Assembly (NCBI GenBank): GCA_963969395.1 | Contig: OZ017799.1 | Coordinates: 12,960,501 to 13,024,500 of the forward strand | Length of the DNA stretch: 64,000 nucleotides | Direction of reading: 5' to 3' | Origin: Pseudoscleropodium purum | Taxonomy: Eukaryota > Streptophyta > Bryopsida > Hypnales > Brachytheciaceae | Shown here: piece by piece, positions 25,700 to 36,949 of the stretch | Position numbering within the stretch: position 1 is the first letter of the stretch | How the letters are laid out: every line of letters starts with the position of its first letter | Translations under genes and position numbers: made by a program | Notes under the pieces: model-generated | Database searches by the model: none | Seen by the model: the letters and a program-made list of their open reading frames with translations, nothing else | What the model was told of the DNA's origin: nothing

Positions 25700-27440
25700 A
25701 AAAAATGTCTTTATCATTTTGGGGTTAAAATGAATCATTATATAGTGAGCTTGTTGTACACTGTCCCATTTGCATACCAAGGTATGTGTGCAAACTTCAA
25801 AATTGTCCTATGGAATTCGAATTCTTTTTTCCTTTCCACATGGATTCTATAATAATTGCTAAATTTTTTAAAGAAATTACATTTTTTTAATAGTAGTACC
25901 AATGTATTGAAAATCAAAGTTCATAATTTTTGCCCCCATTTTTTTTGTTGGGCACTCATGATCAGATAAGGTAAACTATCTAATTCTAGACCAAATAGGA
26001 GCAAGACCATTGTAGTCTAAATTATGTTAATGGTATACATTTCAAAACTTGAATGTACACCATCATTTAACAAGATTTTGTCCACAATGGGCTTGCTCCC
26101 AAATGATTTGGAATGGGGTAGTTTACTTTATACCATAAAGCAATGGGAATTCTTCAATATACTATTGTGTATGGACACTGATGTAGGCTTTGGGGTCACT
26201 TGGTGGATAACTAATTTATGAGGGCACAAAATTTTATGAAGTATTTTTACAAACAATGAGTTTTCAAAACTAGTGCCAACATAGTATGGAGTATCATTTC
26301 AACTTGCACTAATGCACTAGATTGAAATAGTGTGCTTTTGGTAAATAATTGCCACAATCACTAATAGAATAAATTAATTTAGTGTTTTAGAACACAAATT
26401 TAATCATTCATTATAAGTGTCTATATCAAAGAAGACATTAGACATTAAAAAAGAAATTTTGTAAATAGAAGGATATAGAGGGTATGAAGGGTATAGAGGG
26501 TATGTTTTGTAAGACTACATCAATTTTTCCTATCCTATGAAAATGGGCACCAAATATATACCAATGGTGAATATGACACTATTTAGAGCCCAACTACCAT
26601 TTTAGTTTAAGAAATTCATAACTAATTCTTCAAAGCACTAGTAACTTGGTGCTCCAAGACACCCTTTCCACTAGTAAAGATCCAACAAATATGAAACGAA
26701 TTCCCTGCTGCCATTCAATCCTATTTAGTCTTCTTACAATGCCTCTTACCGGGTAGCAGTGAACACACCTTTCCAACCCGTGCTCGTTTTGCTTGGGGTA
26801 TTTTTTTACATCGTCCTTTACTAGATACTAGTGAACATGCTTAGAAAGTTTTCAACAAAGGATCCCTTGAAATCGGGCCCAAAAGCTCCAAAGTTGTGGG
26901 AGCTCCAACAAGTTCGAGGGATTTGGGAGGTGTTTTCGTGAGAACTGAGAAATGCTACCGTCTAGTTGGGGCAACACCCCCTACAATTGTGGGCTTTGCA
27001 TCATGGTGTGTCTCCATCTGGACCAGTAAATTTTTTATGAAATACCTATGGTCGAGTGACACCCTATCGCAGGGTTGGTGGAGTTATCTTTGTAGCTCCT
27101 TGAAGGAAATTCTTACCCTCCTTACTTGTGACTAGGAAATCATCAATATGGATGATTTGGCAATGGGATTTTTGTATATAATTTGTTTAGGATTTTACGG
27201 TTGGCGATGGTGCAGGTTCTGGGTTCATAGTTTAGGTGAGTGAATTTATTTCAGGTTTGAATATTTGGCTGTAGCAACACAAATGAATTGGATTTTTGAC
27301 ATTCTAAAAAAAAATTGCTTAGGGAGTTAAACCCTGGCCATGAAGGCCTTGCCCAAATGCAATGAGCAATCCCACCCACCTCCAATGCAATTAGTAAAGT
27401 CATGGAGGAACTTAGAACTCCAAACTTGCCGGTTTAATGG
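25700..27440. other. Intergenic DNA upstream of the hAT relic's 3' end
   Basis: Mostly AT-rich with a GC-richer patch at 26870-27140. A short GGGTAT-type simple repeat occurs near 26470-26505. No supported gene. Confidence 0.45.
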
Positions 27441-27444
27441 AAAC

Positions 27445-29645
27445 AAAGCTTACATTTCGATTCCACGTCGTAGTCTCTCCTCCCACCATGAAGCAATTGC
27501 TTGGCTTACCGGAAAGGTTTGCAAAGTGAAAAAGTCCTATGAGAACAACTTCATGCAAGTATCAGCATGCCCTCCAAGGCGATTTCGGAATTTGGATTTC
27601 ATGAAACTCAAGGTAGAAAATGTATGCTCATCCTCCATGCTGCCCAAGACTGTACAAACCGTGATTTCTGCCACCTTGATGAATTCCAAAAATCGGCTAA
27701 GCATTAAGGCATTTTGCCCAATGCGGACCTACAACTTAATAAGAGGATTCTCATCCCTCGGTTTTGCCATGGCTACTTGTGTATGCAACTTCATGGTCAA
27801 TTTGAACAACATCTACAAGGCCAAGAATCTCTTGTCCAAAATTGGATCGACTTGCTTACAATTTGATTTCCCCTCTGTCCCAAAATCCACCGTCCTTACA
27901 ACTCCGAAGTGTGCCCGCAACGTCTTCACATGCAAAGTAAACAAGTCCTCACAGTTAGGTCGGAGCCAATATTGAAGAAATACTATTCCAAGGGCATTCA
28001 TCAATTTGACCTCTAAGAAATGTACATCAAGCTCCAGGGAGATCATCTTTGCAGCATCTTTGCACTAAGACGTCATTGAGGCAATGATTGCGGCCATGTC
28101 GTCCTTCGTCACCAAAAGTTTGTTGTCCGTCATTGCACAAATAGAGTGGTAGGATAAGTGTCCCCTACAATACAGAAGGCCAAAGATTCCACACCCGTAT
28201 TCAAATCAGTGACCCACTCCTGATTGATGGAGTAGGACTGATCACTAATAATGTCATGAAACATTTCAAAATGTCGTTTTTGCTACGCCGTATCCTTGTT
28301 AGAATACATCTATAGAGCTTACTTTCACAGATCTTCACTGTCTCAATGTAGTCACTCACAAACATATGGTTAGATTGTGCAAATTTCATGAGTGCATACT
28401 CGGATTCTAGTAACAGCATCAGATAGGAGAGAGCTAGCAAGGTACTGACATCGCAGAGGAGTTCGTAGTTGTGCTGGGCAGTGTCTCTTCCTACAGCTTG
28501 CTTTGCAATTAGGTCAAACTCCTTGATAGCTGCATCTTCACGCATCTTCACCACAAGGCTCTTGTATTCTCTCATTACCCTTTTCAAGGATTCAAGCAAC
28601 GACAACCACCACGTTTTGACATTACGGAGTATGCACCGTCCTTCGATTTCTACTAAGTTGACAAGTTTTTGGAAGTCTAAGTGATGCTTAGGACTGTTGC
28701 TCAAAATATGCGTACATGGCTTGGCATAGTGCCTCAATTTTTGCTACTCTGGGCAAATTAGACAAGGGCTCTATGGCTAAATTTGTATAGTGCGCCATAT
28801 AGTGCATTTCCAATATGAGTGGGGCCATCTGCTCTCTCATTTGAGTAGAGACCCTAGTTCGACAGTCCTAAAAGACGGACACCCCAACTACCCTGAAGCA
28901 AATTAATTGACCTACAACTTAAACTAAAGTCAAATCCGAGTGATGGTAAAGCATATTCTGAATTGTCTCCCTAACTGTTGTAGACCTATTGCCCAATGTA
29001 AAACGTCTCAATGACAACAAAATCGGGATCCTTTTGAAATCGATGCACACATATATGTGAATAGACAACCATGACTATGTATCAATGGTACTGACTTCAT
29101 TGACACTCAAGGAAAAATAATTGGCTTTTGATATAACCTTCATAATATGCTCAACCAAGGCAATTGCGAGATGATTTGCCATCTCTTACCTCAACATCAT
29201 GCTCTAGTGTTTCTTTGAAAAGTCAGGAACCATCAGCACTTCGAAAATCTCCCTCATGGACTCGTATTGTGTCAACGACCATCCCTGCATAAGCAACCAC
29301 AAGATGCCACAAAACTGCACAATCTTCCGCTTCTGCTCCTTGATGGCCCTAGGTGCCACTTGTGCCACAGTTTTCCTAATCTTCCCCAATCGTGCAAAGT
29401 AAATTTTCTCATTCCTCACATGCATATTGTTGTTAAAGAAGTAAGATTTGCCTACCTTTACCTTCCCAAAGGAAGTGGTAGCCTTCTGTTGCCTGCAATG
29501 CTTCCATAGGGAATCAAGTTCAGAAACCAACAATTTCTCCCGCCCCTCAACATTAGTGCAAACTTTACAATGTACTTGCTTTAGCTTACCATCTATACCA
29601 ACAATGCTCTCAGCTCAAGGCAAATGTGCAACCTTTGAGTCATAC
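27445..29645 (-). pseudogene. hAT-superfamily transposase relic 1
   Basis: Read on the minus strand, the frames line up in order with a plant hAT transposase. The N-terminal HCKVC and DSLWKHCRQQKATTS lie at 29500-29570. A middle region with the RNVKTWWLSLLESLKRVM segment is at 28201-28737. LMNALGIVFLQYWL is near 28000. The C-terminal dimerisation domain VLGSMEDEHTFSTLSFMKS is near 27600-27660, continuing to DFFTLQTFP near 27530. The copy carries many in-frame stops, so it is dead. The hAT C-terminal dimerisation domain (Pfam Dimer_Tnp_hAT) is well recognised here. The element's termini were not found. Confidence 0.88.
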
Positions 29646-29825
29646 CACTAGTAGTTTTGTTCATAATTGAGACGTCGTACGCGGTTCAATTTGTGGGCTG
29701 GAGACACCACCTTCGGATTCAAGATCAACAACTCGAGTACAACGATGTCGTATTGAGAGAAGTTTGCTTTGGGAAATCACGAGGATTCTAGCTGTTGCTA
29801 AAAATGATTTGAGGGTAGGGATTCT

Positions 29826-29935
29826 TGCTTCATGTTCCTTCAAACTTTGAATCTTCAACATGATGTCCGCTCAAACCTTGAATCTTCAATAGGATGTCCT
29901 TTTGAACTTTGAATCTTCAACAAATTTTGAATTAG
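29826..29935 (-). repeat. Short minisatellite, ~32 bp unit, three copies
   Basis: TTTGAATCTTCAACATGATGTCC-type units recur three times with small changes. Related GAATCTTCAA words reappear at 30355-30400. It lies just upstream of the hAT relic. Confidence 0.6.
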
Positions 29936-29939
29936 CTCC

Positions 29940-30690
29940 TTGTTGGCCTATCATGTTATGGTTTTAGAGGTTCAAGGGTTAAGAGGAGGATAAGAAATCA
30001 CAAGATGCGGGACGGGTAGAACGGACGGCAGGCCACGAGCTGAACCGTTCGTGAATATGGCTCCTAAACTTTCAAATTTACGGTCTACTAGTGATCAATT
30101 CAATCTCACTGTGAGAATGACATAAAATTCAACCATCTGGGTCATTAACCCTGCTTCGTTGCCCATGGCACAAAATGAGGTAAGGCCATGTATGCAATGT
30201 CAAGCCAACCCGCAAATAGAGTTTACATTGCAAAAAATTTGACAAAGTCACATGCTCACAATATGAGATGACAACAAGCCTCCAAATTCAACTAGGAATA
30301 ACAAAGTCATAAGCCAAAACATAGGCTAGATTCGTGCAAGGTAAATCTTCACGTGAGTCTTCAAATCTTCACTTGAATCTTTGAATCTTCAAGCTTTCAA
30401 TCTTCTCTTCCACCCTCCTCTAGGTTAGTATTACTATAATGGGCACCAAAAACGTTTTAAAGCTCACTTTAAGTAAAAGATAGTTTTTTTGAAAGCTAAG
30501 ACAGTAAGCTTTGATTCATCAAAATTTTGTTTGAAGCAAAGTTACTACCTATGAGCTATGTGCTCTCAAAGATTCCCTATAAGAAATTTGAGCAGTAGTA
30601 CTCTACTTCACCTTTCTATTCATAACTTAAGTTATACAAATGATATTGACAAGTGTGATAGCTTAATAAAAAGCTAACAATAATATCTAT
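29940..30690. other. Intergenic DNA
   Basis: No gene. A small GC-rich patch (30005-30055, GACGGGTAGAACGGACGG) resembles a worn fragment of the family B elements but has no recognisable ends. Confidence 0.4.
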
Positions 30691-30693
30691 ATT

Positions 30694-31026
30694 TAAGATT
30701 GATAGGACGGTCGGACGTCCGGGACGTCTGAACGCGGACGCTCTGTCCGCAGCATCCGCTGACATTCGCGGACGCCATCCGCCCCGCCTGCCCGTCCACC
30801 CCATTCGTCCGCCCTCGTCCGCCCTCGTCCGCCCATTCGCCCCGCCCCGTCCTGTCCTGTTCGCCCTGCCCCGCCCTATCTGCCCCGCCCCCGTTCGCCT
30901 CGTTTGCCCCCATCCACCCGCGTCCATCCGCCTTCCGACGGCGGGAGGGACACTGCGTCCGCTGGCGTCCGAACGTCCGGGTTACAAACGCTTTTTTCAG
31001 GCGGACGTAGAGATTCGTCAACCCTG
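30694..31026 (-). mobile_element. Family B short element, copy 1 (degraded left terminus)
   Basis: A 333 bp GC-rich island in AT-rich DNA, full of GTCCGCC/GGCGGAC words. The right end GTCAACCCTG (31017-31026) is intact. The left end TAAGATTGAT (30694-30703) differs from CAGGGTTGAC at four positions, all C-to-T or G-to-A. Flanks TCTATATT and TTGTTGTG do not match, so no target-site duplication survives. It is in opposite orientation to the copy at 35214. Open frames inside it are composition artefacts. Confidence 0.75.
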
Positions 31027-31034
31027 TTGTTGTG

Positions 31035-34000
31035 TTTTTTCTTCCTATGTGATCTCTAACATGTCTAGATTGAATTTGTACAGTTACAATTCAAAAAAAG
31101 TTGATACAACTTATCAAAATGTTGGCTTATTGTTCAGTTTAGAGCAAATTTCTAGAGGCTCAAAACACAAGCCTTGGGCATTTAGGGGTAAAAACAGAGA
31201 GGAAAAATTCAAAGCCCGAAGGAAGGACTAAATAGTAAAATTTCAATGAGCTAGATCTCCTTGCATTCCATCTGAAATTAGAGAGGAAAAAATCCAAAGC
31301 CAAAAGGAAGGTAGGAAGGGTCGAATACCAAAATTGAATAAGCTAGACCCTTTGAATTCCAGTTTGAGTTGGACGAAGCCAGACCTTTGCATTTAGTCTA
31401 AGTTATAGAGAAAAAAATCCAGAATCCAGAAAAGGCTAAATATCAAATTTGAAATGAGCCACTATACACTGAAACTTGCCTGCCACCCCAATTTCCCATT
31501 AGTTCCCCCCCTCCTCTCTCAAAAAATTGGTGAGCCGTTGATTTTTTTGGAAAAAAATGCTTACCCTCAAAATTGACGTTGATTTCTCAAAAAATCACAA
31601 GATGTTGATCTTGTGAAATTTAATCTGAGCCGTTCAAATATAAAATACGAATACGAATACGGGTATGGATACTGCATATGAGTACTAAATACATGTACTA
31701 AATATAGATATTGAATATGGGTACTACATACGGGTACTAAATACGGATACTAAATACGGATACAACATTGGATACGGGATCAATTGTCCCATATTGTTTG
31801 TCAAGAACTTTGATTCTGAAGATTACAAGAAGGGGTGGAGGTGAGGTGAGGTGAAATAAAAAATTTTAAATCAAATTCTAAATGATATGTGGGGGTGGTA
31901 AAATAAAAAAATTTAAATAAAAATTGAGGGGGGGAGTGCATAGTGACACAAAGTGTCACTATACACCTTGAGTGCCTAATAACTACATTCACAAACTATT
32001 ATCAACCACCCTTGCATATCAAACATGAGTTCTGTGTACAAGTGAGGCATCAGGCTCAGATAGTCAGATCAGCCCCCTAAAGTCAACTGAGGTTGAGTGA
32101 GCATCCACTTACCAGTTGACTTCCCAAACTCAAGCCATTCCTCCTCTTTTAGCAACTGAAATTGAAGCAAAATACAAAGTGCACAACTTAACTCTTGAAG
32201 CTCTATGCAAATTCATCATTTAGAAAAAAGAATTGGAATCATGAAAGAAAGTGTGGATTTATTAAGGTACGGCACAAGAAAAGAACACAAAAGTCAATGG
32301 AATTTCACAATTCATGTGTCATTGACTTTGGTGACGTAGTTTAGAGTTGATAGGAAGTTGATCAATATAAAACAAACTAAAGAATCAATCGACTTGTAGT
32401 AGTTCTAGAGGTTTGCTAAATTAGAGAAGGATTAGAACAAGCTTAGCTTGACTTTGAAATGCTTTGAAAAATTAGATTAGATTAGATTCCCATAGGATTT
32501 GGCCTAGGGATCATTGGAAAAAATCAAGAGAAAATTGAAAGATAACAAAAAATCCAAATAGAAGTAGAAAAAGGTGACTTCAAGAAAAATTCAACAAGGA
32601 AGAGGAGGTGAAGTTTTCAACATTCATCAATTACCAAGAATCAAAAGTAATATGGAAGGAGCATACGAGCACGGTGACATCATGGATGTACAAAATGAAG
32701 GAGACAAGAACATCAGAATCAAGGTGAGTGCTTAAAGCTTTTCCCCTTAATTGTCATTTGAATTTCACTTAGGATTTCAAATTAATTGAGCCATAGGACT
32801 ATAAGTAATTTTAAAATTTCATCCATTAGAATCATTTGAAAATTAGGAATTGAAATTAGAATCAAATAGGAAATTTTGTTAGCTTTCTAGAATTATATCA
32901 TGCTACAAACTCTGGCAAAAACTCTAGAAGTTATGCATGGATGAAGTAGGAATATAATTGAATGAGAATTTAGAATTCACTAGAGAATCTTATAAGTTAG
33001 AATAATAATAAACTAAAGAGTGAAAGAATCTATTTAATTTATAGACGAAAGAACCCAATGGTAGATTTGGAAGCATCAAATGATGGTCCAAATCCACCTT
33101 TAAAAGTTGATTGATTCACAAAGTAGGAAAATTCCACAAAAAATTTACTTTTCAAAGAGATAAAAGTCAAAGTAGAAACCAAAATAACTTTGATAATTGA
33201 AAGGGTAAAATAGTGAAAGCTAATTCTAGGGTGACCCAATCTATGGTCCACAATTACTTTTGAAATTCTTTTCCCTAAAAATTTCGATTTTACTTTTGAA
33301 AGGAAAAAACTTGGTTATTAGAATAAAATTAATTTACACATGGGAATTTCTTGAATTTAGTTGAAAGCTAGATAAGAAAGAATTGGTAACAAATAAATAA
33401 ATAGAATAAATAAAAATGAAACCATAAATAAATTAGAGCCTAAATCCTAGAGATAGGATTGGTTTACATGTAAGCTAGTTTTAATATTAGCGGAAATTTG
33501 TTAGGAGAATTGGGAAAAATGAACAAACAATAAGAATTTAACAAAGTACCTTTTTGAAGAATGTTTTGAGGCTTGTTAGCATAATAACTCACAAAATTAT
33601 TATTAAATAGCATAGCTCTTTTACTCTAACAATTAAATCAAAGAATTGGAAAGGATTCATAATGAAATTTAAAAAAAAATTTGATCCAAATAAGATAGAA
33701 CCTTTTAAAAACACTACTCAAATCCTATAGACATTTTAAAATTTGAACCCAAAAAAAGAAATTGGAGTAGGAAAAAACTTTGAGCTTTTCAAAGGAAATA
33801 TGGATGATAAGTTAATCTAGTTTGACCAAAATACTTTGAACCAACCTTTAATAAGGAGATTAGAATAAAAGATTACTCAAAAAATCCTAACTCATTTTGA
33901 TAGCTAGGAATCGTTTGATTACAATAAATTTCTATAAGTCACCAATCATTTATCATTAGGATTAAAAGTAGGATTTAGTGAAAAAGCTCCATTGTTTGGA

Positions 34001-35205
34001 AGGCAACTTGTTTACTACAACCAATTGCCCATAAAATTTGCTTAATTAACTTAGAACTTGGTCGTGCTTGTTTGGTCTTGAGGGTGAAGATCAAAACACT
34101 TACACATGGGTTGGGTGTAAATTCATAAAATTCCACTTTTATGGAAGAAATTCATTACAAGAGTAAAGGTAGCCAAAATACATGACAAGATGATTTGTAG
34201 ATTAAACATCTTCATCTATAGAAAAGTTCATATTACTATAATGAGAGATTTTTTAATAATATCAACTACAAATGTATCCAAACACTTCAGAAAAAAGTGG
34301 ATGAAAAAATATATTTTTCCATTCTATATATGTCATTGAAGTCATTCATTAGATACAAATTGGCCACCAAATTAGGTGTTCAACGGTGAATTCGAGTGAA
34401 TGAAAATTTCATTTGTATATATTTTGGAATATAATAGCCATAAAGCTGTCTATAGTTATGAAAGGGCTATTGAACATTTGAGCACATATTTTTATCAATT
34501 TTTGAGCTAATATATAATGTGACTATTTTATATCTAATGTACCTAAAATTATATTTTTAATTACAATTTTTTTTGACTTATTACTTCTTGTCAAGTGATT
34601 TACTAGTTATTTGTATCATGAAGCTCAAAAAACGTTTGAAGAGTTTTTATGATTGACAAAAGTTGTTGAAATATTTTGAAATCTAAGTACAGAGCACAAG
34701 TTAAAACAGGGCCTACCATATTTATATTAGAGTTAGATACCAACTATTAATAATGGTTTGTATGAGATCATTTAGCAAATTTTATTATTTCATTTATTGG
34801 ATAGTCTAGAATTTATTATGTGCACGTATATAATATTGATATTTTGCACAAAACAAAATATAAAATAGGTCAAAAAATATATATTCATTTAGTATTAGGC
34901 ACCAAATATACAAGTTTGTCAATTCTACTCTAGCGTTTCCTAACTGGCAAAAAATTACTTTGGTTCTTCTTACATTTTCAATGCACTAAATTAACATTGC
35001 AAAAATCAAGTGCAAAATGGAGATTTGAGCAAGCTTTCCTACCTTGTTGATTGAAAGTTGTATAATAAACTATTCATCGTGTTTGGATTTAGCTTTCATC
35101 CACGAGCACAGGGTTTGAGGTTTAGTTAAGAACTTACCTAGACTGTTGATGTTTTGCAATGGCGGCTCCATTTGGATCGTCAATGTCGCGGTCATCCTTG
35201 TAGCA
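31035..35205. other. AT-rich intergenic DNA
   Basis: No supported gene. A palindrome ATAGTGACACAAAGTGTCAC... lies near 31940-31962, and a TACTAAATACGG-type minisatellite is listed separately. An exon-like stretch 32652-32723 ends at a good donor (AAGGTGAGTG) but no downstream exons could be matched. Confidence 0.45.
31640..31775 (+). repeat. Degenerate minisatellite, AAATACGGGTACT-like unit
   Basis: Units such as TACTAAATACGGATAC and TGGGTACTACATACGGGT recur about ten times with variation. No coding sense. Confidence 0.65.
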
Positions 35206-35213
35206 ATCTCTTC

Positions 35214-35481
35214 CAGGGTTGACGAATCTCTACGTCCGCTCGAAAAAAGCGTCCGTAACCCGGACATCCGAACGCCAGCGGACGCAGCGTCCCTCCCGCC
35301 GTCGGAAGGCGGACGGGCGGACGGGGGCGGACAGGGCAGACGGGGGCAGATGAACGGGGCAGACGGGCGGGCGGGGCGGATGGGGCGGATGGCGTTCGCG
35401 AATGTCAGTGGACGCTGCGGACAGTCGGACATAACGTCCGCGTCCGGACGTCCTGGACGTCTGATCGTCCTGTCAACCCTG
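35214..35481 (+). mobile_element. Family B short element, copy 2 (intact hAT-type ends)
   Basis: A 268 bp GC-rich element bounded by perfect 10 bp inverted repeats CAGGGTTGAC / GTCAACCCTG. A perfect 8 bp target-site duplication ATCTCTTC lies at 35206-35213 and 35482-35489. Its left ~110 bases match the complemented right end of the 11.56 kb element (GACGAATCTCTACGTCC against GACGACTCTCAACGTCC, then GTCCCTCCCGCC.TCGGAAGG). Its complemented right end matches that element's left end (CCGGACGCGGACG, CTGACATTCGC). It is therefore an internal-deletion relative, not an independent family. Antisense ORFs inside are not genes. Confidence 0.92.
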
Positions 35482-35489
35482 ATCTCTTC

Positions 35490-36362
35490 CATGCTACCTA
35501 GGATTTAGTAGTTAGACTCCTACTTGTTCCTCTGGGATTTTGCATAATTAGAATTCCCTTAATGCATCCGGGACTTGCAAGCGCATTGAATGCTCTTTGA
35601 ATTTTTTTTATCCCATATTTTCCACCATTCTCTCTTACTCGTTGACACACTACATTTTGGATTTTGGAAGCGCCATTTTCAGAATTTGGTGCCACCAATT
35701 CCTTGTTGGTGTGAATATTTGAGAGATGTTGCAACTAATTTTTTCATACATTCACTCTTCTACAAAAATGGAGGGATTGTTGTAGTTGAATTTCTGTCAA
35801 AAATTGAAGTTTGGGCGCACAAGTGGTTTGCCGGTATTGGACTCTTGGCCTAGACTCAACTTTGGATTGCATTCTAGCCTTGTGTGGATTAGAGCTGCTC
35901 ATTTGGTCAATTATTGAAGTATTCAATTGCTCATTTGTTCATTGCTTCAAAATTTCTTCTTGTTGGTTGTGAGTATTGTTGTTGTTCTTCTGCTTTGTTG
36001 TTGTATGCGCTTGAGGTGGAGAGTGGATGTAGACATGGGATGCTTCAATGGTGCTAAGACTAAAATTGCCCCAAAATTTTCAGGTGCGCACTTTTGGGGC
36101 ATCAAGATATTCTCACAAATTTAGAAAGTATCTTCTTGCAGCTATGGCGACTTTGCAGATCCCAGCGTTGGATTTCTACGTTGGAGGTAGGGACGACTTG
36201 GAGCAAATTTTCCAGACACACCTTTTTGATTCCTTGCTGTTTTAATTGCCATTCTTTCGTTCTCTCTCCAAGGTCATTGTAGTGTCAACAAAGCTTTCCG
36301 ATCTAGCACTAGAGGTTGGGAGTAGAGATAATCCCAAATAAGCTCCTACGTTGTAAAAAAGA
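35490..36362. other. Intergenic DNA between two family B insertions
   Basis: About 870 bases with several short open frames but no recognisable product. A CTTCTTGTTGGTTG-type pyrimidine/T-rich patch lies at 35950-36010. Confidence 0.4.
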
Positions 36363-36370
36363 CAAAAAAG

Positions 36371-36535
36371 CAGGGTTGACACGACCTCCGGACGCGGACG
36401 CTGTGTCCGCAGCGTTCGCTGACATTCGCAGTCCTGGCGGACGCAGCGTCCGCCGGGACCGCCCCGTTCGCCCCGCTCGTCTGCCCCGTCCGCCCAGACG
36501 GCCCTATTTCCCCCGACCGCCCTACCCAAACTACC
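36371..36535 (+). repeat. Left terminal region of the large element
   Basis: CAGGGTTGAC followed by GC-rich sequence dense in GTCCGC words. The block CCGGACGCGGACGCTGTGTC and CTGACATTCGC recurs in the complemented right ends of the short family B elements, which anchors this as a true transposon end. Confidence 0.88.
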
Positions 36536-36949
36536 CTGTGGTCACTCCCTTAATCTTTAAACAATTAAATGTTAAATGAAGTGCAATGGTTCGCGATTTG
36601 TTATTAAAACAATGTCTCTCATAAGTTGAAAGATTATAAAGTTTGACCACGAGTCCATGATAGTCTTGAAAGTATGAAAAAATTCCAATTCATTTTCAAA
36701 AGGCAAACTAAAAAAATTTGTGACTTCAAATATATATATATATACTATTTAAAAAATCAAGATCAACACAAATACAAACATAATCAATATGGGCAAAATG
36801 TATTCAATTTAATGTAGAATACCATACATTGTGCACATTTGGCTAATTGCACATATAATTTTTTTCATTCCAACTCTATATTTCTAAACTAATTTTTAAT
36901 GCCTATATAACCTATTCAAGTATTCAACTACTACTTCTGCACTACCAAT

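Noticed and set aside
27340..27975. Plus-strand ORF of 211 codons
   Set aside because: It is antisense to the C-terminal dimerisation domain of hAT relic 1, which reads correctly on the minus strand.
30616..31021. Arg/Gly-rich ORFs on the minus strand
   Set aside because: They come from repeated GTCCGCC words of a family B element; composition artefact.
32652..32723. Exon-like ATG stretch ending at a strong donor
   Set aside because: No matching downstream exons and no recognisable protein; too short to support.
35070..35508. Overlapping 120-140 codon ORFs on both strands
   Set aside because: They span the short family B element and flanks. GC-rich repeats lack stops by chance.
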